NCBI RefSeq assembly: GCF_010977555.1
Contig: NZ_CP048815.1
Span: 4,332,501 to 4,396,500, forward strand
DNA: 64,000 bases
From: Caulobacter rhizosphaerae
GTDB taxonomy: Bacteria > Pseudomonadota > Alphaproteobacteria > Caulobacterales > Caulobacteraceae
Direction: 5' to 3'
Shown here one piece after another: positions 37,792 to 47,504 of this stretch. The notes below the pieces were generated by a model. The model was not told the origin of the DNA. It did not search any database and saw only the letters and a program-made list of their open reading frames with translations. The first letter of the stretch is position 1; each line of letters opens with the position of its first letter. A program made the position numbers and the translations under genes.

Positions 37792-39378
37792 CTAGAACCC
37801 GCTGGCGATCGCCGCTTCGGGCCGGCCCTTTTCCTTGCGCGCCATGAGGTTGTTCAGGGCGTTCACATAGGCCTTGGCCGAGGCGGTCAGGGTGTCGGTG
37901 TCGGCGGCCTGGCCGGTGGCGATGCGGCCGTCTTCTTCGAGGCGGACCGAGACCTGGGCCTGGGCGTCGGTGCCCTCGGTCACCGCGTGCACCTGGAACA
38001 GGCGCAGGGCGGCCTGATGCGGCACGATCTGCTGGATGGCGTTGAAGACGGCGTCCACCGGACCGTCGCCCGAGGCCTCCGAGGTCTTGACCTCGCCGTC
38101 GACTTCCAGGGTCAGTTCGGCCGACTGGCCGTCAGTGCCGGCCACCACCCGCAGGCGCTGAACGCGGATACGTTCCGAGCCGCGCGCCAGGGCGTCGTCG
38201 ACCAGGGCGATGATGTCGTCGTCGTAGACGTGCTTCTTGCGGTCGGCCAGGTCCTTGAAGCGACCGAAGGCCTCCTTCAGGGCGTTCTGGCCCAGCTCGT
38301 AGCCCAGGTCCTTCAGCTTGGCGCGGAAGGCGTGGCTGCCCGAGTGCTTGCCCATGACCAGGCTGGACGGCGCCTGGCCGACCGATTCCGGGGTCATGAT
38401 CTCGTAGGTCTCGCGGTTCTTCAGCATCCCGTCCTGGTGGATGCCGCTTTCATGCGCGAAGGCGTTCTTGCCCACGATGGCCTTGTTGTACTGCACCGGG
38501 AAGCCGGTGATGGCCGAGACGTAGCGGCTGGCCCGGGTGATGTGGGTGGTGTCGATCTTGGTCTCGAAGGGCAGCTTGTCGCCGCGCACCTTCAGGGCCA
38601 TCACGATCTCTTCCAGCGCCGCATTGCCGGCCCGCTCGCCCAGGCCGTTGATCGCGCACTCGATCTGCCGCGCCCCGCCCTGCACGCCGGCCAGGCTGTT
38701 GGCCACGGCCAGGCCCAGGTCGTTGTGGCAGTGGGTCGAGAAGATCACCTTGTCGGTGCCCTCGACGTTGTTGACCATCCAGCTGAACAGGTCGGCGTAT
38801 TCGGACGGATAGGTGTAACCCACCGTGTCGGGCAGGTTGATCGTGGTGGCGCCGGCCTTGATGGCGGTCTCGATGGCGCGGCGCAGGAACTGGCGGTCGC
38901 TGCGGGTGGCGTCCTCGGCCGACCATTCGACGTCGTCGCGCAGGTTGCGGGCGTGGCCGACCGAGCGGGCGATCACGTCGATGACGGCGTCCGGCTCCAT
39001 CTGCAGCTTGTGCTTCATGTGCAGGTCGCTGGTGGCGATCACCACGTGGATGCGGCCGCGCTGCGTGCCCTTCAGGGCCTCGGCGCAACGGTCGATGTCG
39101 ACCTGGTGGGCGCGGCACAGGCCGGCGATGGTCGAGTTCTTGACGATCTTGGCGATCTCGCGGACCGCCTCGAAGTCGCCGTTCGAAGCGATCGGGAAGC
39201 CGGCCTCGATGACGTCGACCCCCATCTCCTCGAGGATCTTGGCCAGTTCCAGCTTTTCGTCGTGCGACATCGAGGCGCCGGGCGACTGCTCGCCGTCGCG
39301 CATGGTGGTGTCGAAAATGACGACGTTGTCGCGCTTGTCGAAGGCGCCGGCGGATACGCCAGAAGAAGGGGGGGTCAT
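37792..39378 (-). CDS. leuA: 2-isopropylmalate synthase
   Basis: LeuA condenses 2-oxoisovalerate with acetyl-CoA in the first committed step of leucine synthesis. The 528-residue protein has the HMGL-like TIM barrel: VVIFDTTMRDGEQSPGASM with the metal-binding Asp, the GFPIASNGDFEAV loop, STHCHNDLGLAVANSLAGV with the metal-binding His pair, and GHQDG-type HESGIHQDGMLKN. The C-terminal domain, the leucine-feedback regulatory domain, spans about residues 390-520. A leucine-rich leader peptide lies upstream. Confidence 0.96.
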   Translation of the reverse strand: MTPPSSGVSAGAFDKRDNVVIFDTTMRDGEQSPGASMSHDEKLELAKILEEMGVDVIEAGFPIASNGDFEAVREIAKIVKNSTIAGLCRAHQVDIDRCAEALKGTQRGRIHVVIATSDLHMKHKLQMEPDAVIDVIARSVGHARNLRDDVEWSAEDATRSDRQFLRRAIETAIKAGATTINLPDTVGYTYPSEYADLFSWMVNNVEGTDKVIFSTHCHNDLGLAVANSLAGVQGGARQIECAINGLGERAGNAALEEIVMALKVRGDKLPFETKIDTTHITRASRYVSAITGFPVQYNKAIVGKNAFAHESGIHQDGMLKNRETYEIMTPESVGQAPSSLVMGKHSGSHAFRAKLKDLGYELGQNALKEAFGRFKDLADRKKHVYDDDIIALVDDALARGSERIRVQRLRVVAGTDGQSAELTLEVDGEVKTSEASGDGPVDAVFNAIQQIVPHQAALRLFQVHAVTEGTDAQAQVSVRLEEDGRIATGQAADTDTLTASAKAYVNALNNLMARKEKGRPEAAIASGF

Positions 39379-39479
39379 GGGTCTACTCGTCGGAAGGTGT
39401 CTGCGTGGGGCCAGGTCTGACCTTTGGGGCGGCGGGTTCAGTCATCCCCTGCGCGCCCGGCCACGACGAAGCGCGGCCC
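39379..39479 (-). promoter_or_regulatory. Leader mRNA between the leucine leader peptide and leuA
   Basis: About 100 bases of leader follow the leader-peptide stop. It can form a hairpin right after the stop (GGCCGCG pairing with CGTGGCC), while the GGGGCC just upstream of that can alternatively pair with GGCCCC near leuA (about 39410). Mutually exclusive pairings are expected of an attenuator. No U-tract follows, so the exact mechanism is open. Confidence 0.5.
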
Positions 39480-39536
39480 CTAGAGCGCCCAGGGGTTGGT
39501 AAGCCGAAGCGAAAGCAGTTGGCGCGCGACGTTCAT
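39480..39536 (-). CDS. leuA leader peptide (18 residues, 5 Leu)
   Basis: A short frame upstream of leuA encodes MNVARQLLSLRLTNPWAL, with five leucines in 18 residues, one CTG, three CTT and one CTC. CTT is rare in this GC-rich genome, where CTG dominates, so ribosomes would stall when charged Leu-tRNA is scarce. It lies about 100 bases before leuA on the same strand, the usual place for a ribosome-mediated attenuator. Leucine leader peptides for leuA have been predicted in alphaproteobacteria. Confidence 0.7.
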   Translation of the reverse strand: MNVARQLLSLRLTNPWAL

Positions 39537-39721
39537 GAGTTGCTTTCTACACAGCAGGCCCAAAGCCAGCAAGCATTTTGCGTTAATCGCGCGATTGGCC
39601 GCACGCCACGCAACTTTCGACCAAGGACACTTGTCGGTTGAGGAAAGCCGTGGCGGCGGAGCGGAGATCGGCGCGTCAAACGACCCCGCCAGGCCGCCTC
39701 GGACGGCGCGAACCGCCCCGC

Positions 39722-40429
39722 CTACTCCGCCGCCTCGCGCTTCTTGAGCCAGGCGCGGGCGACGAGGCCGGCGGCGATCCAGACCGCCACGGCCGCCACC
39801 AGCATGACGATGTGCCGCTGGCCGCCGCCTTTCAGCGCCTGGACGATCGAATTGCCGGCGAAGGCGGTCAGGGCGATCTTGGGGATGATACCGACCGCCG
39901 TGCCAGCCGCGAAGTCGAACACCTTCATCGGCGTGACGCCCGCCGCCATGTTGACCACGATGAACGGCGCCGACGGCACCAGCCGAACGATCAGGCTGGC
40001 CAGGAAGCCGTTCTTGCCGATCAGCCTCATGAACTTGGCCACGCCGTCGCCGGCCAGGTCCTGCAGCAGCCGACCGCCGAACGTGCGTCCCAGCCAGAAC
40101 CCGACCAGGGACGAGACCAGGGTGCCGATCCAGCTGTAGGCGAAGCCGGTCCAGGGCCCGAAGGCGACCACCGCCGCGGCGATCAGCACGAACTGCGGCA
40201 CGCCGATGAAGGCCAGGACCGCGAAGGCGCCGACCGCGACCGGCAGGGCCCAGGGCCCGTGGGCGGCGCTCAGCCATTGCTCGACCGTGACCTCGCCGTT
40301 CAGGCCCAGAAGTTGGGCCCCGAACAGGAAGACCACGCCGACGCCGCCAAACAGCACGAACGACACCGCGACCGTTCGCCAGGCCCGGGCGTCCATGTTG
40401 GTGAAGAAGTGGATCAGGCGACGAAGCAT
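39722..40429 (-). CDS. TVP38/TMEM64 family (VTT domain) membrane protein
   Basis: A 235-residue protein with about six hydrophobic segments and a VTT/SNARE-associated domain: FIGVPQFVLIAAAVVAFGPWTGFAYSWIGTLVSSLVGFWLGR then the RLVPSAPFIVVNMAAGVTPM motif with the conserved Arg and Pro. These DedA-related proteins act in lipid scrambling or transport at the inner membrane; a specific role cannot be given. It is upstream of leuA on the same strand with the leader in between. Confidence 0.87.
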   Translation of the reverse strand: MLRRLIHFFTNMDARAWRTVAVSFVLFGGVGVVFLFGAQLLGLNGEVTVEQWLSAAHGPWALPVAVGAFAVLAFIGVPQFVLIAAAVVAFGPWTGFAYSWIGTLVSSLVGFWLGRTFGGRLLQDLAGDGVAKFMRLIGKNGFLASLIVRLVPSAPFIVVNMAAGVTPMKVFDFAAGTAVGIIPKIALTAFAGNSIVQALKGGGQRHIVMLVAAVAVWIAAGLVARAWLKKREAAE

Positions 40430-40608
40430 CCGCCTGCCTCGCCCATGCCCCAGGCGCGGTCAAGAGGGGTGCGCTCGAGGCAGCCCCCCATCATCGTCCG
40501 ACAATTGCTCATTTTACGGTCAAGCTTTCCCCCGCCTGCAAGGGTCCATGGTTAAGATTCTCCAAACACGACATTTCAGTTGCGAACCCGTCGTAAGGGG
40601 CGGCTAAG

Positions 40609-40617
40609 TTATCCACA
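40609..40617 (+). promoter_or_regulatory. Perfect DnaA box (TTATCCACA) before the first ParA-like gene
   Basis: The 9-mer is an exact match to the strongest E. coli DnaA-binding site and lies 42 bases before the GTG start of the first ParA-like gene. Single boxes near promoters can mediate DnaA-dependent transcription in Caulobacter. No cluster of boxes or AT-rich unwinding region is nearby, so it is not an origin. Confidence 0.4.
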
Positions 40618-40659
40618 GGCTTTCCGGTTGCGGACCGGGTGTGTTGGGGAGCGTCGGAC

Positions 40660-41325
40660 GTGAAGACTCTGGCTGTGATTTCCCGCAAGGGCGGGGCCGG
40701 CAAGACGACTCTTGCGATCAACCTGAGCCTCACCGCTCATCTGGCGGGTTGGAAGGTGCTGGTGGCCGACATCGATCCGCAGCGCTCGGCCTCCGACGCC
40801 CTGCGGGCCCGCGCCGCGCCCGGCCCCGCCCTGGCCGAGATCAACGCCGGCAAGCTGTTCCAGGCCCGCTCCCAGGCCCTGCACGACGCCTATGACGTCA
40901 TGCTGATCGACACCCCCGCCGCGCCGGACGCCGACGTGGCCGTGGCGGTCAACTCCGCCGACCTGTGCGTGCTGGTCTGCCGCCCCACCTTCCTGGACAT
41001 CGCCTCGGTGGCGCGCTCGGCCGAGATGGTCCGGCGACTGGGCAAGGCGGGGCTGATCGTGCTGAACCAGGCGCCGTCCAAGCGCGGCGGGGCCGAGCCC
41101 GCCAGCGTGCAGAAGGCCATCGAGGCGCTGCGGTTCTGCGGCCTGCCGATCGCGCCCGTCGGCCTGCGCTCGCGGACCCTCTACCAGCAGGCGATCGCCC
41201 GGGGCCTGTCGGTCGGCGAATGGGACGCCCAGGCCCCGGCCGCCCGCGAGGTCGACCGCCTGTGGAGCCACGTCGCCGCCCTGCTGGCCCTGGACGGCCA
41301 CGGACGCGACGCCCGCGCCGGCTGA
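40660..41325 (+). CDS. ParA/MinD-like ATPase, first of a tandem pair
   Basis: A 221-residue P-loop ATPase of the ParA/Soj type. The deviant Walker A is SRKGGAGKTTLAINLSL, switch I/Walker A' is DIDPQRSASDAL, and Walker B is VMLIDTPAAP. The GTG at 40660 is chosen because the protein then begins VKTLAVIS as its neighbour begins VKTITVLS. There is no ParB-like partner and no MipZ signature. Together with the next gene it forms a clear tandem duplication. Roles in positioning or partitioning of a cargo are possible. Confidence 0.87.
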   Translation: MKTLAVISRKGGAGKTTLAINLSLTAHLAGWKVLVADIDPQRSASDALRARAAPGPALAEINAGKLFQARSQALHDAYDVMLIDTPAAPDADVAVAVNSADLCVLVCRPTFLDIASVARSAEMVRRLGKAGLIVLNQAPSKRGGAEPASVQKAIEALRFCGLPIAPVGLRSRTLYQQAIARGLSVGEWDAQAPAAREVDRLWSHVAALLALDGHGRDARAG

Positions 41326-41491
41326 GCCCGAATTTTTCAAACTGTGCAACGGCTTTCGTGGATTTGACCTCGGCGTCAAATAGTCGGCAAGTTGAAGGTT
41401 CTGTTCATACCTTGACCATAACAGTGATCCACCTTGGGGAACCTTGCGGCTGCGGGAACCGGCCGCTGGGTCTGGGCGAAGAGTGCAAGTC

Positions 41492-42175
41492 GTGAAGACA
41501 ATTACTGTGCTTTCCAGGAAGGGCGGGGCGGGCAAGACGACCCTGGCCGTGAACCTGGCGCTGACGGCCTTCCTGCAGGGCCGCAAGGTGGTGCTGGCCG
41601 ACATCGATCCGCAGCGGTCGGCGTCGGACGCCCTGAGGGCCCGCCGCGAACCCGGTCCCATCCTGGCCGAGGTCACCGCCGGCAAGCTGTTCATGACCAA
41701 GTCAAACGCCATGCGGGATGGCGTCGACTACCTGTTCATCGACACCCCGGCCATGCCCGAGGCCGACGTCGCCCAGGCGGTCAACATCGCCGACCTCTGC
41801 CTGGTGGCCGGCCGACCCTCGTTCCTGGACCTTGCCCCGATCGTCCGCTCGGCGGAGGCCGTCCGCCGCCTGGGCAAGGACGGCATGGTGGTGCTGAACC
41901 AGGCCCACACCAGCCGGTCGGACGTCGCGCCGACGGCTTTCCCCGAGATCCTGGAAGCCCTGAGGTTCTGCGGCCTGCCGCTGGCCCCGCACGGCCTGCG
42001 CGCACGCGAGGCGTTCCAGACGGCCATGGCCCATGGGCTCTGCGTGGCCGAGCTCGAGCCGGGCGGCCCGGCCGCCCGCGACCTGCACCGCCTCTGGACC
42101 CATGTCGAGGGCGGGCTGGGCGCGCTGGGTGCGTTGGGCGGCGAAACGCCGATGAGGACCGCCCTCACCGCCTGA
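41492..42175 (+). CDS. ParA/MinD-like ATPase, second of a tandem pair
   Basis: A 227-residue paralogue of the upstream gene, alike over its whole length (about six residues in ten by eye), with Walker A SRKGGAGKTTLAVNLAL, ADIDPQRSASDALRARREPGP and IDTPAMPEADV. The start is the GTG at 41492. A 166-base gap with its own AT-rich promoter-like sequence and a TTTGAC/GTCAAA inverted repeat (41363-41380) separates it from the first copy, so the two may be regulated separately. Confidence 0.87.
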   Translation: MKTITVLSRKGGAGKTTLAVNLALTAFLQGRKVVLADIDPQRSASDALRARREPGPILAEVTAGKLFMTKSNAMRDGVDYLFIDTPAMPEADVAQAVNIADLCLVAGRPSFLDLAPIVRSAEAVRRLGKDGMVVLNQAHTSRSDVAPTAFPEILEALRFCGLPLAPHGLRAREAFQTAMAHGLCVAELEPGGPAARDLHRLWTHVEGGLGALGALGGETPMRTALTA

Positions 42176-42235
42176 TCCGGCTTTCCCCCGGCGCCGGCGC
42201 CGACTAGGTTCCGCGCTCGTGTGGCGGAGCCTCTC

Positions 42236-42787
42236 ATGAAACTTCTCGGCGTCTCCGGCAGCCTGCGGGCGGCCTCGTTCAACACCGCCCTGCTGCGCGC
42301 CGCCCAGGAGTGTTCGCCCGAGGGGGTGACGATCCAGATCTTCGGCCTGCACGACCTGCCGCTGTTCAACCAGGACGTCGAGGACCAGGGCGATCCCGCG
42401 CCGGTCACGGCCTGGAAGGACGCCGTCCGCGGCGCCGACGCCCTGCTACTGGCCTGCCCCGAGTACAATGGCGGGGTCACCGGGGTGCTGAAGAACGCCA
42501 TCGACTGGGCCTCGCGCGGCAGCCCCTCGGCCTTGCATGGCAAGACCGCGTGCATCGTCGGCGCCTCGCCGGGCGTCACCGGCACGGTCCGCGCCCAGGA
42601 CGCCCTGCGCCAGTCGTTGCGCAAGGTCTCGGCGGAATACTGGCCGCTCAGCGAGATGCTGGTCGGCCAGGCCCACGCCAAGATCGAGAACGGCCAGGTG
42701 GTCGACGAAAAGACCCTGGCCTATCTGGGCAAGCACCTGGACGCGTTCATCCAGCACATGCGCGAGAAGGGCCGCGGGAAAGGCTGA
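42236..42787 (+). CDS. NADPH-dependent FMN reductase
   Basis: A 183-residue flavodoxin-fold reductase of the FMN_red (SsuE/YieF/chromate reductase) group. The FMN phosphate-binding loop is GVSGSLRAASFNTALLRAA and the isoalloxazine-contacting loop is CPEYNGGVTGVLKNAIDWASR. It probably reduces FMN or quinones. The ATG at 42236 is preceded by GGAG at 42225-42228. It follows the ParA-like pair after 60 bases. Confidence 0.9.
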   Translation: MKLLGVSGSLRAASFNTALLRAAQECSPEGVTIQIFGLHDLPLFNQDVEDQGDPAPVTAWKDAVRGADALLLACPEYNGGVTGVLKNAIDWASRGSPSALHGKTACIVGASPGVTGTVRAQDALRQSLRKVSAEYWPLSEMLVGQAHAKIENGQVVDEKTLAYLGKHLDAFIQHMREKGRGKG

Positions 42788-42793
42788 GCCTTC

Positions 42794-43387
42794 CTACTTG
42801 GCCATCGACGGGTCGTAGTTGGGACCGAAATCCAGCACGAACAGCGGCCCCAGCACGACGGTCTGCTTGGCGCTGCCCAACTGGAGGGTGACCGCCGCCG
42901 CGCCCTTCTCGGCGTCCATGCCGGCCCGGCCGCTGAAGGTGTACATCTTCCAGTCGCCGCCGATGGTTTCGACCTGGCCGGTGACGATCCCGCTCCACGG
43001 CGCGACCGACTGATGGACCCCGACCCAATTGATCGTCGCCGTGGCCGGCCCGCCGTCGACCGGCTCGGCCTTGGCCCAGAAGGCGACGGTGACGACGTCG
43101 CCCTTTGTGATCTTGCCGTCCACCCCCTGGCCGGCGCTGTCCTCCCACGGCTTGTCGGGCGCTGGCGCGGTGACCTGGATGCGGACGCCCGCGCCGCCGA
43201 TCACCGCCTTGTCCTTGACCGGAGCATTGGTCTGGCCCGCCCCGTTGACGTTCCAGGCTATGGACGGCTTGTTGATCGCATACTTCATGATGCCTTGCGG
43301 GGCCGGCTGGGCGGCCTTGGCTGTCAGCGGCGCGGTGGCGGACAGGCTCAGCGCGGCCACGGCGGCCAGGATGGCGATCTTGGTCAT
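42794..43387 (-). CDS. Secreted carbohydrate-binding-like protein
   Basis: A 197-residue exported protein (signal peptide MTKIAILAAVAALSLSATAPLTAKA) whose body is a single jelly-roll, resembling CBM4/9/22-type modules: KPWEDSAGQGVDGKITKGDV, VTVAFWAKAEPVDGG and GGDWKMYTFSGRAGM with the aromatic spacing of such domains. No catalytic module is attached. It could bind polysaccharide or act as an accessory protein. It is divergent from the aspartate aminotransferase gene. Confidence 0.65.
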   Translation of the reverse strand: MTKIAILAAVAALSLSATAPLTAKAAQPAPQGIMKYAINKPSIAWNVNGAGQTNAPVKDKAVIGGAGVRIQVTAPAPDKPWEDSAGQGVDGKITKGDVVTVAFWAKAEPVDGGPATATINWVGVHQSVAPWSGIVTGQVETIGGDWKMYTFSGRAGMDAEKGAAAVTLQLGSAKQTVVLGPLFVLDFGPNYDPSMAK

Positions 43388-43646
43388 GGTTTCCCCCTTC
43401 GTTTCAGAGACGTCGTTGCGTCGATCGCCCGCCGTCGACGGGCGATATGGTCGTTCCTCCCGGGGCCACCTTTCACGCGGCGGCTCTCGTCTTAATGATG
43501 ATAGCGGTACCGTGCCTATCGCGTCCGCGCAAGAACCCCGCCCGGTGGGGCCGTTGTTGCGTTGCGCCGCGGCAAGCACGGGCGTAAAGACCGCCGCAAT
43601 CCTGAAACCGGTCTTTCGAGTCCACGTCCTCCCAGGGGAGTCCTGA

Positions 43647-44852
<1,206 letters not shown>

Positions 44853-44969
44853 CCTTTCTTCCCGGCTTTGGCCGTCATTCTGGCCCTTTTGGCGAGGATG
44901 ACGGCTGTAAGTCGGCCGCGAACCGCGCTACGGCTCCTTTTTGCCGCGTCCCGCGGCCAGGAGATCGTC

Positions 44970-45110
44970 ATGGCCCGCACCCCGAACTACAACTTCGAAC
45001 GCCAGGAACGCGAGCGCCTGAAGGCCCAGAAGGCGGCCCAGAAGGCCGCCGACAAGGCCGCCGCCAAGGCCGCGGAAAACGCATCCAAGCCTCCAACCGA
45101 CGATCAGTGA
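44970..45110 (+). CDS. Small Lys/Ala-rich conserved protein
   Basis: A 46-residue, highly charged protein: MARTPNYNFERQERERLKAQ, then a KAA-repeat helix. Small proteins with the same N-terminal pattern are widespread in alphaproteobacteria, with no known function; a role with RNA or ribosomes is only a guess. The ATG at 44970 has an AGGAGA ribosome-binding site at 44959-44964, and the longer frame upstream has no support. The next small gene follows after ten bases. Confidence 0.75.
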   Translation: MARTPNYNFERQERERLKAQKAAQKAADKAAAKAAENASKPPTDDQ

Positions 45111-45120
45111 AAGACGGCGC

Positions 45121-45381
45121 ATGCCCAGTTCGACGAGCTTCAACCACGAAACCGTGTCTCTGGACGGCGAGCACTTCTCCGACTGCGAGTTCCGCGACTG
45201 CCGCCTGACCTTCGCCGGCGGCGAGGCTCCGGTGTTCAGGAACTGCAAGATCGTCGACTGCGAGTGGAAGTTCGAGGGCGCCGCCGAGCAGACCCTGGCG
45301 CATCTGAAGGCCGTGTGGAACGCCGGCGGCAAGGCCCCGGTCCAGGCGCTGATCAAGGAAATCACCGGCGGCGGCCGCTGA
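45121..45381 (+). CDS. Small pentapeptide-like protein, unknown
   Basis: An 86-residue protein whose first half (FSDCEFRDCRLTFAGG, VFRNCKIVDCEWKFEG) has the every-fifth-residue pattern of a short pentapeptide-repeat or beta-helix segment with several Cys. The second half is helical. It follows the 46-residue gene at once and could be in the same transcript. No function is evident. Confidence 0.6.
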   Translation: MPSSTSFNHETVSLDGEHFSDCEFRDCRLTFAGGEAPVFRNCKIVDCEWKFEGAAEQTLAHLKAVWNAGGKAPVQALIKEITGGGR

Positions 45382-45454
45382 TCCTCGCGGAGCCTTGTGC
45401 GCCGCGCCGGGTTAGTAACCTGCGGCACAAGGCACGGGATTGAAGGATCGGCCC

Positions 45455-45640
45455 ATGCGGAACGCTAAGGACTGCCTGGCGCGAGCCAGCGAAATGGAGC
45501 GACAGGCTGGGGCATGCGACGCGGGGAGTCTCGCGACGGAACTGCTGTCGATGGCCCAGACCTGGCGTTATCTGGCGCAACAGGCCCTGTGGCAAGACGC
45601 GTTCATCGCTCAGACGCTTCAGGACTTCGACCTGAAATAG
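45455..45640 (+). CDS. Small protein of unknown function
   Basis: A 61-residue, probably all-helical protein (NAKDCLARASEMERQA, GSLATELLSMAQTWRYLAQQ, ending FDLK). It starts at the ATG at 45455; codon usage looks typical. Similar short proteins occur next to signalling genes in alphaproteobacteria, and the sensor kinase below begins 73 bases later. No function can be given. Confidence 0.55.
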   Translation: MRNAKDCLARASEMERQAGACDAGSLATELLSMAQTWRYLAQQALWQDAFIAQTLQDFDLK

Positions 45641-45713
45641 GCCTAAGGTGCAGCTATCGGCGCCCATCCGTCGCCGTCCGCGATCTCGCGTCTAGGATCG
45701 GATTCCATTCGCC

Positions 45714-46787
45714 ATGCCGCGTCCGATCCCCGGGATTGAAGACGCACAGACGCTGGCCCAGGCGATCGTGGACACCATCCACGAGCCGTTGCTGGTGCTC
45801 GACTCCGCGTTTTCCGTGCTGGCCGCCAGCCGGTCGTTCTACGAGACCTTCAAGGTCGACCCCGAGCACACGGTGGGCTGCCTGCTCTACGCCCTGGGCG
45901 ACGGGCAGTGGGACATCCCCGCCCTGCGCGAGCTGCTGGAAACCATCATTCCCGAGCGGGTGGCCATGAACGGCTTCGAGGTCAATCACGATTTCCCCGG
46001 CCTGGGTCGGCGGGTCATGCTGCTGAACGCCCGCAAGGTGATCTACGAGACCAGCGCCAATTCGACGATCCTGCTGGCCTTCACCGACATCACGGCGCGC
46101 CGGGCGATCGAGCGCGAAAAGGAAAGCCTGCTCGCCCGCACGCGCGACCTGCTGAACCAGAAGGAGGTGCTGTTGCAGGAAATGCAGCACCGGGTCGCCA
46201 ACAGCCTGCAGATCATCGCCAGCATCCTGATGCTCAAGGCCCGGGCCGTCACCTCCGACGAAATCCGCTTTCACCTGAAGGACGCCCATCAGCGGGTGAT
46301 TTCCGTGGCCGAGGTGCAGTCGCACCTGCACGCGTCGGGCGGTGTCGACCTGATCGAGGTCGGCCCTTATCTGACGAAATTATGCGCCAGCCTCGCCGCC
46401 TCGATGATCGGCGACAGCCAGCCGATCGTCCTGGAGGTCGTCGCCGACCACGGCGCGATCGGTTCGGACAAGGCCGTCAGCATCGGCCTGATCGTCACCG
46501 AACTGCTGATCAACGCCGTCAAGTATGCGTTCCCGGTGTTCAGGCACGACGCCCGCGTCACGGTGACCTTCGCCAGCGACGGCCAGGCCTGGACGCTGAC
46601 GGTCTGCGACAACGGCGTCGGCAAGGCCGCCGAACCCGCCCCTGACAGGAACGGCGGCCTGGGCACGGTGATCGTCGACGCGCTGGTCAAGCAACTGGAC
46701 GGTCACATGACGGTGGCGTCCACAGGCGGCATGACGGTGACGATCCGGCACGCCCATGTCGGGGCCTCGCCCCTGGTCGCGGCCTGA
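45714..46787 (+). CDS. PAS-containing HisKA_2/HWE-like sensor histidine kinase
   Basis: A soluble 357-residue kinase. An N-terminal PAS domain (about residues 15-135, HEPLLVLDSAFSVLAAS...) is followed by a HisKA_2 domain with the phospho-acceptor His in LLQEMQHRVANSLQIIASIL, and an HATPase_c domain (VTELLINAVKYAFP, VCDNGVGKAA, GGLGTVIV). This family is typical of alphaproteobacteria, often in general stress or light signalling. No response regulator gene is adjacent. Confidence 0.88.
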   Translation: MPRPIPGIEDAQTLAQAIVDTIHEPLLVLDSAFSVLAASRSFYETFKVDPEHTVGCLLYALGDGQWDIPALRELLETIIPERVAMNGFEVNHDFPGLGRRVMLLNARKVIYETSANSTILLAFTDITARRAIEREKESLLARTRDLLNQKEVLLQEMQHRVANSLQIIASILMLKARAVTSDEIRFHLKDAHQRVISVAEVQSHLHASGGVDLIEVGPYLTKLCASLAASMIGDSQPIVLEVVADHGAIGSDKAVSIGLIVTELLINAVKYAFPVFRHDARVTVTFASDGQAWTLTVCDNGVGKAAEPAPDRNGGLGTVIVDALVKQLDGHMTVASTGGMTVTIRHAHVGASPLVAA

Positions 46788-46882
46788 GGCGGCGCGGTTC
46801 AGGCCGCGACATTCCGCGCGACTGCACGCTTGGTCGGAGCGTGCTAGGTCAGGCCTGGGGCGTCTGATTCTCGGGAGCGCGC

Positions 46883-47473
46883 ATGCGCATTTCCGGCCGC
46901 ATGGCCTTGGCTCCGGCGTTCGCCGGCCTGCTGTTCCTCGCCCTGGCGCCCGCCGCCGAAGCCGCCTCCCTGACGGCCCGCCTCGATGACGCCGTCCTGG
47001 ACGAGCTCAACTTCGCCCGCGCCCGCCCAGTCGAATACGCCGACGAACTGCGCCGCGAGTTGAACAGGAGCGACGATCCCGCCGCCGTCGAGGAGGCGAT
47101 CGACTTCCTGGAGCGCCAGACCTCGCTGCCGCCCTTGGCGCCGGATCGGCGCATCGCCGCCGCGGCGCGCCAGCACGCCCAGGCCCAGGGGCCACGCGGC
47201 GACGTCGGCCACGGCCCGACCGGCTCCCTGGGCCAGAGGCTGCGCGGCCAGGGCGTCTGGGCCGGCCTTTCCGCCGAGAACATCTCCTATGGGTCCGAAG
47301 ACCCGCGCGATGTCGTCCGCCAGCTGATCATCGACAGCGGCGTTCCCAGTCGCGGCCACCGCCGCAACATCTTCGCCGCCAGCTATCAGCTGGCCGGCGT
47401 GGCCTGCGGCCCACACCGCGCCTACGGCTACATGTGCGTAATCGACTTCGCCGGAGCCCTGCCGCCGCGCTGA
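46883..47473 (+). CDS. Secreted CAP-domain (SCP/TAPS-like) protein
   Basis: A 196-residue exported protein (signal peptide ending near AAEA) with the CAP fold: LDELNFARARPVEYADEL, RIAAAARQHAQAQ with a His, HGPTGSLGQRLR, ENISYGS, and GVPSRGHRRNIFAASYQLAGVAC. The function of bacterial CAP proteins is not known in detail; some bind lipids or act extracellularly. It stands alone; a family A repeat follows. Confidence 0.87.
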   Translation: MRISGRMALAPAFAGLLFLALAPAAEAASLTARLDDAVLDELNFARARPVEYADELRRELNRSDDPAAVEEAIDFLERQTSLPPLAPDRRIAAAARQHAQAQGPRGDVGHGPTGSLGQRLRGQGVWAGLSAENISYGSEDPRDVVRQLIIDSGVPSRGHRRNIFAASYQLAGVACGPHRAYGYMCVIDFAGALPPR

Positions 47474-47504
47474 GGCCGGCGACATTCCCTCGTGGAACCG
47501 AAAA

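Noticed and set aside
39480..40463. Long minus-strand frame from the TVP38 gene into the leuA leader
   Set aside because: An out-of-frame shadow of the TVP38 gene; only its last 18 codons, as a separate leader peptide, are likely to be used.
40609..40617. Replication origin suggested by the DnaA box
   Set aside because: Only one box, no AT-rich unwinding region or further boxes, and no typical origin neighbours.
40660..42175. MipZ cell-division regulator
   Set aside because: The P-loop proteins are ParA/MinD-like but lack the MipZ N-terminus and C-terminal features known from Caulobacter, and occur as a tandem pair.
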